A DNA stretch of 64,000 bases from Clostridiales bacterium CHKCI006 (GCA_900018345.1 FCNA01000021.1:18226-82225), one strand, 5' to 3'. Shown: positions 35,013 to 45,059, counted from the stretch's first letter. Translations and numbers: made by a program. The notes: generated by a model from the sequence alone, not told the origin.

Positions 35013-35654
35013 TTACCGAACGTCCTCCGGTGTCGTGATCTTCAGATTGGCATAATCCCCTTCCACCGCATAGACATCTAGGCTGCCATACCGTTCGTAT
35101 AGACTGGCATCATCTGTCGCCTGGATGCCTTCTTGCCGCGCTTGGATATGACAAGCCAGAATCGCCTGGGTATGAAAGGCCTGCGGGGTTTGTGAAGCCA
35201 TCATTTCCTCACGTGGTGGTGTGGAAATGACCTTTCCTTCGCGAACGATCTTGATGGTGTCTTTGCACGGCACCATCAGCAGGCACGCTTCATGCTGCGC
35301 CAATGTTTTTAACAGCCGATCGATACAATCCTGGGACAGATAGGGCCTGGCCCCATCATGGATCAATACATTCGGGTAACTCACCTTTTGTAAGCCGTGA
35401 TAAACACTTTCCTGACGGGTACTGCCTCCCATTGCATAAACGATCCGCTCATCCGAAAATAACGGTTTGACTAATGGCTGTTCCGCCTCTTTGGTTACCA
35501 GGACGATCTCACGACAGTTCGGGTCATTGAGAAAAACGCTGACTGTTGTCTCTATGACCGAACGCCCTGTGGCAAGTTTTAAGAAAAGTTTATTATAACC
35601 TAGCTTCATCCTTTCCCCCATGCCTGCACAGCATATAACAACACTATATTCCAT
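35013..35654 (-). CDS. ispD: 2-C-methyl-D-erythritol 4-phosphate cytidylyltransferase
   Basis: Third step of the MEP isoprenoid pathway: CTP + MEP to CDP-ME. 213 residues. Nucleotide-binding loop VICCAGMGERMKLGYNKLF, the GGSTRQESVYHGL motif, IHDGARPY, and SQTPQAFH near the C-terminus. Start ATG 35654 follows GGAAGGTGAG; a longer upstream frame is not supported. A TACAAT lies about 25 nt upstream. Confidence 0.92.
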   Translation of the reverse strand: MEYSVVICCAGMGERMKLGYNKLFLKLATGRSVIETTVSVFLNDPNCREIVLVTKEAEQPLVKPLFSDERIVYAMGGSTRQESVYHGLQKVSYPNVLIHDGARPYLSQDCIDRLLKTLAQHEACLLMVPCKDTIKIVREGKVISTPPREEMMASQTPQAFHTQAILACHIQARQEGIQATDDASLYERYGSLDVYAVEGDYANLKITTPEDVR

Positions 35655-35704
35655 TCTCTCACCTTCCTTGCCTTTATTGTACACAAAACCAAAACATAAA
35701 ACCA

Positions 35705-35734
35705 CAAAAAAAGGTCTCGCCAAAGCGATGACCT
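35705..35734 (-). terminator. Terminator of the ClpA-like gene
   Basis: AGGTC...CGC-CAAA-GCG...GACCT hairpin with a seven-T run on the minus strand, 8 nt after the stop codon. Confidence 0.7.
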
Positions 35735-35741
35735 AAATCTT

Positions 35742-37799
35742 TTATACCTTTTCCAGATAATGTGCAAATAAATAGTGTTTAAGGGAACGCTGAAGCGCTC
35801 TGGCGCCATATCGCTCCACTTGGCTAGCGGCAATGATTTCTTCCATCTCGGAGGTCGAAAGCTGGATCTCCCGATGCAATTTCTCATTATACGCCTTTAA
35901 ATTATTTTCAATGATCTGACAACAGACTTCCCGGCTTAATGGCTGAAAATAAAAAATCTGATCAATACGATTCATGAACTCATAGGAGAAATAGTTTTCC
36001 AGGATCTGTTGGGTGGGATGCGTGGCCTGCTGAAAACCAAGATGCTTAGGTGCCTGCAGATGATGACCGATGTTGCTTGTCATAATAATGATACAGTCTC
36101 GAAAGGAAACGGGCTGCTTACGGCTGTCCGTCAGTTCCCCTTCATCAAAGACCTGCAGGAATAAATGCAGGACATCCCGATGCGCTTTTTCAATTTCATC
36201 TAATAACACTACGCTGTGGGGTTGGCGGCGGATCGTCGATAACAGCGGGGAAGGATCTTCATAACCGACATAACCGGGCGGGGCCCCCAGGATCTTCGCC
36301 ACAGCCGAAGCTTCGCGGTATTCGGACATATCTAAACGAACCAGATACTGGGCACTGCCATAATAAGTGCGTGCGATCCATTTGGCCATCTCGGTCTTGC
36401 CAACACCCGTCGGACCCACAAACAGAAAGACAGCTCTTGGCTGACTGGCAACATTAAGACCGGCCTCCATCATCGTTAAATGCTCAATAACGCCATCGAT
36501 CACTGCATCCTGACCCAAAAGCACCGCATGCAGCTTGTTTGCCAGTCGACTCAACGGCTGATCCTGATGAAGATTCACACCGCTTAATTTCTCAACCACC
36601 TCCAAAACATCCTGTTTTGAGAGCTGGGAGAGGTGGGCCATTCTGGCATGCACACAGGCGAGATCGAGCACATCCAGCGCTTTATCCGGCTGATGGCGTT
36701 CATTGAGATAACGGTTGGAATCATCGACAATCTCAGGCAGGAGTTCATCGGGGATCGTGATCTCGTGATAGCTCTCATACTGACTTTTGAGCCCGCTTAG
36801 GATCCGGCAGACATTTTCGCGGCCTTCTTCTTTCAGATCGATCTTTTGAAAGCGGCGATTGAGCGCCCGATCCTTTTCGAACAGACGCACATATTCTTCA
36901 TAAGTGGTGGCACCGATACACGTAATTTCTCCACGTGCCAGGTAGGGTTTGAGAATATTGGAGGCATCGATGGCTCCTTCGGCGCCGCCAGCCCCGACCA
37001 GATTATGGATCTCATCAATAAATAAGATGACCTGTCCATCTTCTTTGACCTTCCGAATGATCTTTTTGAGTTTATCTTCAAATTCGCCACGATACTTCGT
37101 ACCGGCGACCACACTGGCGAGATCCAATTCATAAAGCATTTTGTCGGCAAGCTGAGGCGGCACTTCCTGATGATTCATCATCTGGGTCAGTTTTTCAACC
37201 AATGCGGTTTTCCCGACGCCGGCATCCCCGACGATCAGGGCATTATTTTTCTCTTTACGGCATAAGATCTCAATCAGCATCCCCACTTCCTGCTCACGTC
37301 CGATGACATGCACCGGCTTTTTAGCCAACTTACGATTCAGATTGATCAGATCATCAATGGCATCCAACTGCTCATGGCTGATTCCCTGACTTTTCAGTTC
37401 ATCCTCCAGCCAGTCAAAATCCAGATCGTAGCCCGCCAGGATCTCATGTGCTACACTCTCCTTTTGGATAAGCAGGGCATAGCTCAGCGTTTGCAGAGAT
37501 ACTTTTTTTTCGTGATGCTCACCCGCCTCCAAAACTGCGTTTTCAAGTATCTGTTTAAATACCTGCGTATATTCCATATAATAAGGGCGTGTCTCCACAC
37601 GTCCAAACAGACGCACCAGATCCGCTTCAACGGCTTCCTCACTGACGCCCTGACTGGCTAACAGGCTAGCCAGTTTTGCTTCTTTCATTCTTAAAAGAGA
37701 AAGAAGCAGATGCTCGCTTCCCACGTTCTGATGGCCAAGGTCAAAAGCGATGCTCTCTGCCACCACGATGGCCTTCTGCGCTTTCTCTGAGAATTTCAT
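35742..37799 (-). CDS. Clp-family AAA+ unfoldase, ClpA-like
   Basis: Double-ring ATPase of about 685 residues that unfolds proteins for ClpP. Clp_N repeat domain (about 1-140: KFSEKAQKAIVVAE, NVGSEHLLLSLL), D1 Walker A GDAGVGKTALVEKL, D2 Walker A GPTGVGKTEMAKWIA. There is no long coiled-coil middle domain of ClpB and no UVR motif of ClpC, so it is ClpA-like. An LGF tripeptide in APKHLGFQQ occupies the position of the ClpP-binding loop. A start at 37805 is also possible; 37799 fits the family N-terminus and spacing from AGGTG. Confidence 0.88.
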   Translation of the reverse strand: MKFSEKAQKAIVVAESIAFDLGHQNVGSEHLLLSLLRMKEAKLASLLASQGVSEEAVEADLVRLFGRVETRPYYMEYTQVFKQILENAVLEAGEHHEKKVSLQTLSYALLIQKESVAHEILAGYDLDFDWLEDELKSQGISHEQLDAIDDLINLNRKLAKKPVHVIGREQEVGMLIEILCRKEKNNALIVGDAGVGKTALVEKLTQMMNHQEVPPQLADKMLYELDLASVVAGTKYRGEFEDKLKKIIRKVKEDGQVILFIDEIHNLVGAGGAEGAIDASNILKPYLARGEITCIGATTYEEYVRLFEKDRALNRRFQKIDLKEEGRENVCRILSGLKSQYESYHEITIPDELLPEIVDDSNRYLNERHQPDKALDVLDLACVHARMAHLSQLSKQDVLEVVEKLSGVNLHQDQPLSRLANKLHAVLLGQDAVIDGVIEHLTMMEAGLNVASQPRAVFLFVGPTGVGKTEMAKWIARTYYGSAQYLVRLDMSEYREASAVAKILGAPPGYVGYEDPSPLLSTIRRQPHSVVLLDEIEKAHRDVLHLFLQVFDEGELTDSRKQPVSFRDCIIIMTSNIGHHLQAPKHLGFQQATHPTQQILENYFSYEFMNRIDQIFYFQPLSREVCCQIIENNLKAYNEKLHREIQLSTSEMEEIIAASQVERYGARALQRSLKHYLFAHYLEKV

Positions 37800-37920
37800 T
37801 AACATATCACACCTGCTTTCTCTACACATCTTATTCATTACCTTTTAAATTATTAACACTCTGGCATTTTTTAAACAGGCAAAAATATGCTACAATAAAG
37901 ATATCAAAGAAGGTGTTACC

Positions 37921-40269
37921 ATGTTGGAAATGAGGATCTCCGTCCGTGAGCTCGTCGAGTTTATCAGCCGTGGCGGGAGCATTCAAAATGAATTGACGAA
38001 TCCGGTGCGTGCCCTGGAAGGGACCCGCATCCATCAAATGCTGCAAAAAAAGCAGGCTGAACAGTACCATAGCGAAATCAGCCTGACCTATACCCATGCT
38101 TTTGATGAGAACACACGACTAATCTTACAGGGACGTGCTGACGGCATCATCATCGATGAAACAGGCGTCACCATTGACGAGATCAAATCCACTTCCGAAC
38201 CGCTTGAAGAGATCACGCACATCACCCATCATATGGTGCATTATGACCAGGCCAGAATGTATGCCTATATTTATGCCATCCAGCATGAGCTCACTGCCAT
38301 TTCTGTTCAGCTGACTTATTATCAGGTGGACACAAATGCGCTCAAACAGCTCAAAGAGACCCTCTCGATCGGCGAACTTTGTGCCTTCTTTCAAGAAAAG
38401 ATGAATGCCTACTATCGCTTTATACATAATATAGACCAGTATCAGCAGCTGCGTGATGCTTCCCTGCACGATCTGCCCTTCCCTTATGCCACCTATCGCG
38501 TCGGTCAAAAGGAAATGGCAGTGTCTGTCTTTAATGCCATCGTCAAAAAAGAAAACCTCTTCATTCAGGCCGCTACCGGCATCGGCAAGACGATGTCTAC
38601 ACTTTATCCGAGCCTGCGTGCTTTAGAAAGAGGCTACACGTCCAAGATCATGTATCTGACGGCCAAGACCATTACACGCCAGGTTGCCGAGGATTCCTTA
38701 AATGATCTGCGCCGTCTGCAGGTCCATATCCGCTCGGTGACGCTGACAGCCAAAGAAAAGATCTGTTTCATGGAAGAAGTCGCCTGTCATCCCAAAAGCT
38801 GTCCCTATGCCAACCGCCATTATGACCGTGTTAATGATGCCCTTTATGACATTTTAGTGCATGAAGAAAACTTTGAGCGTGCCGTGATCGAAAACTATGC
38901 CCGCAAACATCGCGTCTGTCCGTTTGAATTTTCCCTGGACCTCTTCAATTTCTGTGATATTTCCATCAGTGACTATAATTATGCTTTCGACCCTAAGGTC
39001 TACTTGAAACGGGCTTTTGAAACCGGAAACGATTATACCTTGCTGGTGGATGAGGCCCACAACCTGGTCGATCGGGCCCGTCAGATGTACTCCGCCACGC
39101 TTTCCCTGAACACGATCCAAGCCTGTCTCAAAGCTTTCAGTCCTAAAAAAGGCAAGCTCTATCAGGCCACACGCAAACTCTCCCTCTATCTTAAAGACCT
39201 GCAGAAGCAAAATAGAGCAAAACCCGTTCGTTATGCCGCCGTCCCGACCGAGCTGATCGACCTAATGAGTCGCTGGATCGGACTGGCGCGTCCCGTTCTG
39301 CCCGAATTGGAAGATGAAAAGCTCCAGCCTGTTCTCCAGGATCTCTATTTCATGGTACTGGATGTACAGCGCATCCTGGATCTTTATCACGAGCAATACA
39401 TCACCTATTTAGAGGAAACCAAGGAAGATACTCGGCTCGTCCTCTTCTGTTTGAACCCCCAAAAACCCCTTCGGCAGATCTATCGCAAGGTCAATAGTGT
39501 GATCCTCTTTTCAGCTACCCTGATCCCGATTACCTATTTTTATGATCTATTGGGCGGCAAGGCCCCCGATCGCAAGCTGTATTTTGCTTCGCCCTTTCCA
39601 CCTGAACATAAATGCCTGTTAGTGGCCCGCGATTTTAAAGCGACCTATCGTTATCGCGAATCCTATCTGCCAAACTTAAATCAATATCTCAAAAAGGTCA
39701 CGACCTACCGCCAGGGACATTATCTCGTCTTTTTCCCATCCTATCAGTATCTTGATAAGGCATGGGAAGCTTTTCAACAGCAATATCCTGACATTCATGT
39801 TGAAAAACAGGATCCTAACCTCACAGAAGAACAAAAAAGCGATTTTTTAAATCAATTCAGGCAAAATACGCATGAGACCACTCTCTTTTTCTGCGTGCTG
39901 GGCGGTCTATTCTCCGAAGGACTCGACTTCAAAGGTGATCAGGTCATCGGCGTCATTATTGTCAGTGTGGGACTGCCCCAACTTTCCTTAGAAAGAGATC
40001 TGATCAAACAGCACTTTGATCAGGAGGATAAAGGATACGCATATGCCTATGTCTATCCCGGCTTCAACAAAGTGCTCCAGGCTGCCGGACGACTGATCCG
40101 CCACGAAGAAGATCGCGGGATCATCCTGCTGCTTGATGAACGCTATCAAAGAGATCCTTATCCTCAGCTCTTCCCATCTGAGTGGTCCAATGTCCGACTG
40201 ACAACACTTCAAACCATTGAACAGCAAGTGTCAAATTTCGCAAGTATTTTCATTGAAAACAATGAATAA
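37921..40269 (+). CDS. PD-(D/E)XK nuclease fused to an XPD/DinG-type helicase
   Basis: Predicted DNA repair protein of 782 residues. Residues about 30-130 look like a Cas4/RecB-type nuclease: EGTRIHQML, GRADGIII, TIDEIKST and DQARMYAY give the His, Asp, E-x-K and Gln of PD-(D/E)XK enzymes. A superfamily 2 helicase follows with Walker A QAATGIGKTMS, four cysteines (KICFMEE, KSCPYA, RVCPFEF, FNFC) spaced for an iron-sulfur cluster, VDEAHN box and motif VI QAAGRLIRH. It would unwind 5'-3' and cut DNA. Start ATG after AAGGTG. Confidence 0.85.
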   Translation: MLEMRISVRELVEFISRGGSIQNELTNPVRALEGTRIHQMLQKKQAEQYHSEISLTYTHAFDENTRLILQGRADGIIIDETGVTIDEIKSTSEPLEEITHITHHMVHYDQARMYAYIYAIQHELTAISVQLTYYQVDTNALKQLKETLSIGELCAFFQEKMNAYYRFIHNIDQYQQLRDASLHDLPFPYATYRVGQKEMAVSVFNAIVKKENLFIQAATGIGKTMSTLYPSLRALERGYTSKIMYLTAKTITRQVAEDSLNDLRRLQVHIRSVTLTAKEKICFMEEVACHPKSCPYANRHYDRVNDALYDILVHEENFERAVIENYARKHRVCPFEFSLDLFNFCDISISDYNYAFDPKVYLKRAFETGNDYTLLVDEAHNLVDRARQMYSATLSLNTIQACLKAFSPKKGKLYQATRKLSLYLKDLQKQNRAKPVRYAAVPTELIDLMSRWIGLARPVLPELEDEKLQPVLQDLYFMVLDVQRILDLYHEQYITYLEETKEDTRLVLFCLNPQKPLRQIYRKVNSVILFSATLIPITYFYDLLGGKAPDRKLYFASPFPPEHKCLLVARDFKATYRYRESYLPNLNQYLKKVTTYRQGHYLVFFPSYQYLDKAWEAFQQQYPDIHVEKQDPNLTEEQKSDFLNQFRQNTHETTLFFCVLGGLFSEGLDFKGDQVIGVIIVSVGLPQLSLERDLIKQHFDQEDKGYAYAYVYPGFNKVLQAAGRLIRHEEDRGIILLLDERYQRDPYPQLFPSEWSNVRLTTLQTIEQQVSNFASIFIENNE

Positions 40270-40281
40270 TTTATTTATAAT
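40253..40281 (+). promoter_or_regulatory. Promoter of the small membrane protein gene
   Basis: TTGAAA (40253-40258), 17 bp, TATAAT (40276-40281), inside and just after the end of the helicase gene. Confidence 0.75.
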
Positions 40282-40305
40282 AAAAGAAATGAAAGGATGA
40301 TAGCA

Positions 40306-40818
40306 ATGGGAAACATAGGTGAAATTATCAATATGATCCTGCCTTGGATTTTATTACTATTCCTGCTCTATTTCACACTAGTCTTAATTTCTTATGGTAT
40401 TGGTTTAATTAGAGCGCGCAAAAAGGATAACTCGATCCGCTTAGCCTTGAACACTTTAGGAAAGGTCTTTTTTGGTGCCCTGCTGGTGCTCTATCTGATC
40501 ATTCTCTTGAATACGATTCGTTTAGAGATCCTCATTTGGTCACAGCCAGGAGAGTTAGAAACCAAGATCCAGGCAGCTTTACAGGTACCTAACCTGCTTA
40601 CTGTCTTCACACTGCTTTTCGCCACTGAAACGCAGGACATTTTCTTTATTGGTAAGAAGAACGTATTGATAGGGAACAGTATGTTTGAGTTCCGTCGTAT
40701 GAAAAGAATTCAATATCCTAAAAAGCATAAGATCTCTTTTATCTACGGACAAAAACAGTACACCTACTCTATTCGATTTGTGGATATTTCACAATTAAAA
40801 ATGAAGATCACAAAATAA
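40306..40818 (+). CDS. Hypothetical membrane protein
   Basis: About 170 residues. Two strongly hydrophobic segments (about 8-30 and 50-70) and perhaps a third, then a basic cytoplasmic-type C-terminal domain (KRIQYPKKHKISFIYGQKQY). No family recognised. Start at 40306, 8 nt after AAAGGA; the ATG at 40297 touches that box. It has its own promoter and terminator. Confidence 0.7.
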   Translation: MGNIGEIINMILPWILLLFLLYFTLVLISYGIGLIRARKKDNSIRLALNTLGKVFFGALLVLYLIILLNTIRLEILIWSQPGELETKIQAALQVPNLLTVFTLLFATETQDIFFIGKKNVLIGNSMFEFRRMKRIQYPKKHKISFIYGQKQYTYSIRFVDISQLKMKITK

Positions 40819-40837
40819 GGATCGACGGATCCTTTTT
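40817..40837 (+). terminator. Intrinsic terminator
   Basis: AAGGATC-GACG-GATCCTT followed by TTT, starting at the stop codon of the hypothetical membrane protein. Confidence 0.85.
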
Positions 40838-40843
40838 AAATGG

Positions 40844-40877
40844 AAACAACCAGTTGTCAAACGCCAACTGGTTGTTT
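40844..40877. terminator. Bidirectional terminator, 13-bp stem
   Basis: AAACAACCAGTTG / CAACTGGTTGTTT with an 8-nt loop. It backs up the terminator on the plus strand and would serve the truncated flavodoxin gene on the minus strand. Confidence 0.75.
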
Positions 40878-40953
40878 TGTTTAGAGCAAACGCCTCTTCT
40901 TAACAAAAACTGCTTTAAGCATATCAACCGGATCATGAGAGCGATCTTACAAG

Positions 40954-41193
40954 CTATCGTTGCTTTTCGATTTCTTCAACCCAACGACCGACCTCTTCTT
41001 TCTTAGCAAATGCATGGAAGACCTTTCCTTCGATCCAGTTCGCATTCGGACAGCATCCTTTTAATTGATGTAAGGTCTCTCCCATCCCGCTGCCGCCGGA
41101 AGTGGCAAAGATCACAATGGTCTTCCCCTTAAAATCAGCGCTCTCTAAAAAAGTTGAAATGATCCGGGGCGCTTCATACCACCAGATAGGATA
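40954..41193 (-). pseudogene. Flavodoxin-like gene, 5' part removed at the element junction
   Basis: The minus strand encodes the last 79 residues of an NADPH-dependent flavodoxin-like protein: YPIWWYEAP, KTIVIFATSGGSGMG (the FMN-binding and core strand motifs) and a C-terminal helix. Homology stops abruptly upstream of YPIWWY; the next codon is TAA and the following DNA is unrelated. The missing N-terminal half (about 80-90 residues) must have been displaced by the accessory region. Confidence 0.85.
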
Positions 41194-41429
41194 TTAAAAT
41201 GTAGCCCGTCCTCTCCAGCCCTTGAAAACACTGGGCTTAACGGCTTACACAAGTGTGTTTTCTGTTCTTTTTTAGTAGCATATTGCTCCGACCTTTCCCA
41301 TTTATTGTACTCTGCTTCACCCGTTTATACAAATACCTATGTTTAATGCTTTTCCATACGTTTTGTGAATGATAAGAGACAGCGGTTGGTTGATCCGCTG
41401 TCTCTATGTATTTTCCTATATTTTATTTT
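41194..41429. other. Left junction of the accessory region, with hairpins
   Basis: No gene. Near the junction AGCCC...GGGCT arms (41217-41237) and CACAAGTGTG form small inverted repeats that could be recombinase-binding sites. At 41375-41405 AGAGACAGCGG / CCGCTGTCTCT is a perfect 11-bp stem, 25 nt after the tnpC-like stop codon, probably its transcript end. Confidence 0.55.
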
Positions 41430-41813
41430 TTACAGGTTTCGAAATTCACTCCGGCTTTTCTTGCTGATAATCTTCTGTAATCTCTGATTTTCAGCATGGA
41501 GTGCCTGATTTTCCTGCCGGAGTCGGAAAATTTCTTCTTGAAGGAGATCTATCCGTCCTTCCATTGCTTTGTCTAAAATGCCTCTACGGGGATTGATGGT
41601 TCCGGCCTGCTGTTCCATAGCCCGGTCAATCTCAGCCCTCACGATGGGATTCTTATAGAAGAATCCTCTGGAAGCGCCTGTCATTTTTACGAGCTGCGGA
41701 ACCGATACCCTCTCTCCCTGATCCAACAGTTTACGGATCGCCCGTTTCGCTGCGGATATCTTTTCATCACTTCGTTCCCGGTTCATTTCAATCATCCTGT
41801 CGTATTTGTTCAT
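41430..41813 (-). CDS. TnpC-like recombination accessory protein (DUF6262 type)
   Basis: About 127 residues. N-terminal helix-turn-helix (KRAIRKLLDQGERVSVPQLVKMTGASRGFFYKNP, about 20-55) and a C-terminal coiled coil (LLQEEIFRLRQENQALHAENQRL). This is the architecture of TnpC of Tn554, which orients integration. It overlaps the upstream recombinase by 26 nt. The start at 41813 is preferred for its GGGGTG box. Confidence 0.78.
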   Translation of the reverse strand: MNKYDRMIEMNRERSDEKISAAKRAIRKLLDQGERVSVPQLVKMTGASRGFFYKNPIVRAEIDRAMEQQAGTINPRRGILDKAMEGRIDLLQEEIFRLRQENQALHAENQRLQKIISKKSRSEFRNL

Positions 41814-43296
41814 ATTCTTCACCCCATCCATCTAAATTTGCAAGCAGGATTCTGGTCTGTTGTTCCCGTGCTTTTCGGGTTTCTTCAGCCAGAAGTTGAT
41901 TACTCATTTTTCTGTAATGCTTTACTGCGCTTATGTTTTTATGCCCCAGAAGTTTTGCTATCGTCCAGTCATCCAAATGCATTTCTGTCAACTTAACTCC
42001 GTAAGACCGCCGGAACATATGGGAACTGAATTGAAACAGTTTCCCATCATCATCCCGTAGATCCTCACTTTTTATCAACCGCAGCACCTTGTGCTTTATG
42101 GTTGTATATTGAAGCGGGCGGCTGGGAGCTTTGGCATCCACGAAGATATACTCGGTTTTACCATACTGATCGTAAGTACAATCGATGGCTTTCTGGATCA
42201 GAGCTACCAATTCTGCACTGATAGGCTTTTCGAATGTTCGTGTTTTTACCTGATCGATCCGGATAATATCCAGCCCATTTCTCTTTGACAGGCAGTCTGT
42301 ATGCAGTGTCAGCGTATCAGAGATTCTTGTACCAAGCATTTGGTGGATTACCATACATCGTGCCAACTGGATATCCAGTTTTGTGATATGAGCGTTCAGC
42401 CGCTTCAGTTCCTCATCGGAATAAGCTCGGAATACTGGCTGCACTTCCGGCGGGATATCTGTGTTGATGAATAAGGATTCCAGATGGCTGTATCCATATA
42501 GTTTGCCGATACTTTCCAATACTGCCCTCAGTTTCAGAATGTCATCGCTGTTTCCTCTGCCGAATGAACCATTGGTGTTGATATAGACAAGATATTCTTC
42601 CAGCAGATCCCGGTCAACATCGGCGCAGGAATTGATCTTTACGCCTTTCTCCATCAGGTATCCGGAAAACTTCCGGATGGAAGTCAGCTCCCGTTTCACG
42701 GTTCCGATTTTTTCATATTTTATATGCAGGAAAATTGCCTGTTTCACTTCCTCCCTTAGACCTTCCTGCAAGATTCCGGTAAAATCCAGAGTTTCCGTTT
42801 TATAAATCGGATTTTCTTTAATAGGGATATCCAGTTTTTTCAGAGCCCATATATCCTTTTCCCGCTCCGGTCGCATATCCTCCGGCTGAATGAAACGCAG
42901 GAAGCGTTTCAGGTGCTGAAGCACAGGAGCATCCGTCCGGCATATCGTTCCATACAAAGTTTCCTTCTCTTTATAAAATGGGATACCATTCTGCAGCATC
43001 CATATCTTTAACAGTTCGATCCATTTGGATGGCTGCCAGCCGAGGAAGCTGTCAGGTATGTTTTTTCGCAATTGAAGGGCTTGGCACACCTGTTTGTAAT
43101 ATGCTTTTTCATGGCAGATGGTGTTCAGTGACACCTGGCCGCCCCTGTACAGGAAGTAGCGTCTGTATTCTTCCCGCATGGTTTCTTTGGGAAGAAGGGA
43201 AAGGTCAATAAAATTACTTTTTCCAATGGCTCTTTGCGGCAGATTTCCGGAAGTTCCATAGCATGCCAGCTCCCAATAGTACAATCTATTTTCCAT
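41788..43296 (-). CDS. Tyrosine recombinase (third of trio)
   Basis: Integrase of 502 residues. Catalytic residues: Arg in MLGTRISDTL, HxxR in SSHMFRRSYGV, His in LLGHKNISAV and Tyr in KHYRKM. Long N-terminal region of about 290 residues. Overlaps the second recombinase by 11 nt, so translation is coupled. Part of a Tn554-like tnpA-tnpB-type-tnpC set. Confidence 0.85.
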   Translation of the reverse strand: MENRLYYWELACYGTSGNLPQRAIGKSNFIDLSLLPKETMREEYRRYFLYRGGQVSLNTICHEKAYYKQVCQALQLRKNIPDSFLGWQPSKWIELLKIWMLQNGIPFYKEKETLYGTICRTDAPVLQHLKRFLRFIQPEDMRPEREKDIWALKKLDIPIKENPIYKTETLDFTGILQEGLREEVKQAIFLHIKYEKIGTVKRELTSIRKFSGYLMEKGVKINSCADVDRDLLEEYLVYINTNGSFGRGNSDDILKLRAVLESIGKLYGYSHLESLFINTDIPPEVQPVFRAYSDEELKRLNAHITKLDIQLARCMVIHQMLGTRISDTLTLHTDCLSKRNGLDIIRIDQVKTRTFEKPISAELVALIQKAIDCTYDQYGKTEYIFVDAKAPSRPLQYTTIKHKVLRLIKSEDLRDDDGKLFQFSSHMFRRSYGVKLTEMHLDDWTIAKLLGHKNISAVKHYRKMSNQLLAEETRKAREQQTRILLANLDGWGEEYEQIRQDD

Positions 43297-45043
43297 CTCT
43301 GCCTCCTTTCTTTCTCAAACCAGCCGCCAGATTATGTTCCGGCTTTTGGAAAAATCCCATATTCTCTTTTGCAATCTTTTTGGGCATGTAGTCTATATAC
43401 TGTTCTGTCATTTCCAGATAATCATGTCCCAGGTAATCCCGTACTCCCTGTATGGATACGCCATTGTCATAAAGCATCGTCGCCACTGTATGGCGGTAAT
43501 CATGGGACTGGAACAGGTAATCCCCGCCGTCAATCTCATGGTCTTCGCAGAACTTTTTCATCTGATGACGGAAAGTCATGCTCCGGTAAGGGCCGCCGTT
43601 TTTGTTCGTAAACAGGTAGTCATCCGGCCCGATCTGGTGGGTTTTTATATAAACTTCCATGATCCTATACAGGCCCTCTGCTATGGGAATCCGCTTATAA
43701 TTCTTCATCTTTACCTGATACACCTGAATCCAGGTATCATGGTTCTGGCGATAATAGGCATTTCCCTTCAGGGTACATACCTCGCTGATCCGCAGGCCCA
43801 GACACCAGAGATGGAGGTACATGCAGCGAAGGTGATCCGGGAGCAGATGCAGCTTACCCAACACTTCTTCGCAGACCTCCGGTGAAACGCTCCGGTCATG
43901 ATGTTTGACGATTATCTTTTTTTGATAAAGCTCTGGCTGGAACGGCATCGTTTCCCGATAATTTCGGGCGATGAGGAACCGGAAGAAATGATTCAGCCCG
44001 GATATATATGCATTAAAGGATTTTGCGGAAATCCCGCTTTCCTGCAATTCACCGAGGTAATCTTCAATCTGTTTTGTCGTACAGCTTGCGGCATCCTGAC
44101 CTTGTTCCGATAAACGTACCAGGAAACGCTCCAACAGGCAGTATCTTGTCGTTATCGTGCTGATGGCCTGACCGGTAACGCCGATCTGGTATTTCATATA
44201 TTCCTTGGCGTACCTGCGGTTTTCCTTGTGACTGATCTCTGTGAAGGACACACTGGTCACTGAACTGCTCCGATTCAGCCGATGCTCCGCAATTCTCAAT
44301 CCATCCAGGTACCAGATATTCGCCTGCCAGTTAATCTGTGCATTATGCAGGAAGACTGTTTTCCGGCATAAATTCAGGATCGCAAGCATCTGGTGTTTAT
44401 AAGTTTCACTGGGAGTGTGTTCGGTCAGATAAGCGTTGAACATCTGCTCCTGTGCCAAGTCCATATCCTCAATATCCTGGATCGCCTGCTCGGTACAGAA
44501 ATCGTACAGATACTGTAGTCCAGTCAATCGTTGTCTCCGTTGGATTGAATTTTTCGTAATGGCAAGGATTTCATTCAGTGTCGTAAAAACCTGTTCTTTT
44601 ACATGCCATGCACAGGGTTTTGTGAAATCCCAGACCATATTTGGGCGGTTCCTGACGGAATCCAGTTCCATCGCCAGTTCCTGATCCGGATGATAGGGAA
44701 GGAACAGAATTGTTTCTTCCAGCCGCCACCGGCATTGATTCTTTCCTGCCAGGGTTTTCATCCGTCTGCGGATATCCGCCTGTTTTGTCCTGTCATACGC
44801 AAGGAGATAACGGTCAGCCGATTGGATCTGGCAGGCGGAGAACAGATAGTTCTGGTATGCTTTCCGCAGTGGATAGTCCATCTCCAGAATATCCTGAATC
44901 CCCATTTCTGCCAGGAACTTCTTCAGCCTGCTTTTGGCGGTCTTGGCTACATCTTCGCAGGAATCAATGGTTTCAATGATCTGCTCCGGCAACGCTTTGG
45001 GTTTTTCTTCCTGCCGCCATTCCCGTATTGCATAGGCAGGCAT
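43286..45043 (-). CDS. Tyrosine recombinase, TnpB-like (second of trio)
   Basis: Integrase of 585 residues, similar in size to Tn554 TnpB (630). Catalytic residues: Arg in CLGLRISEVC, HxxR in SHDYRHTVATM, His in YLGHDYLEMT, Tyr in EQYIDY. The N-terminal 300 residues form a long helical region. Start ATG after GGAGGTGATAGG; 16 nt downstream of the first recombinase. Confidence 0.87.
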   Translation of the reverse strand: MPAYAIREWRQEEKPKALPEQIIETIDSCEDVAKTAKSRLKKFLAEMGIQDILEMDYPLRKAYQNYLFSACQIQSADRYLLAYDRTKQADIRRRMKTLAGKNQCRWRLEETILFLPYHPDQELAMELDSVRNRPNMVWDFTKPCAWHVKEQVFTTLNEILAITKNSIQRRQRLTGLQYLYDFCTEQAIQDIEDMDLAQEQMFNAYLTEHTPSETYKHQMLAILNLCRKTVFLHNAQINWQANIWYLDGLRIAEHRLNRSSSVTSVSFTEISHKENRRYAKEYMKYQIGVTGQAISTITTRYCLLERFLVRLSEQGQDAASCTTKQIEDYLGELQESGISAKSFNAYISGLNHFFRFLIARNYRETMPFQPELYQKKIIVKHHDRSVSPEVCEEVLGKLHLLPDHLRCMYLHLWCLGLRISEVCTLKGNAYYRQNHDTWIQVYQVKMKNYKRIPIAEGLYRIMEVYIKTHQIGPDDYLFTNKNGGPYRSMTFRHQMKKFCEDHEIDGGDYLFQSHDYRHTVATMLYDNGVSIQGVRDYLGHDYLEMTEQYIDYMPKKIAKENMGFFQKPEHNLAAGLRKKGGRDGK

Positions 45044-45059
45044 CTCCTATCACCTCCCC

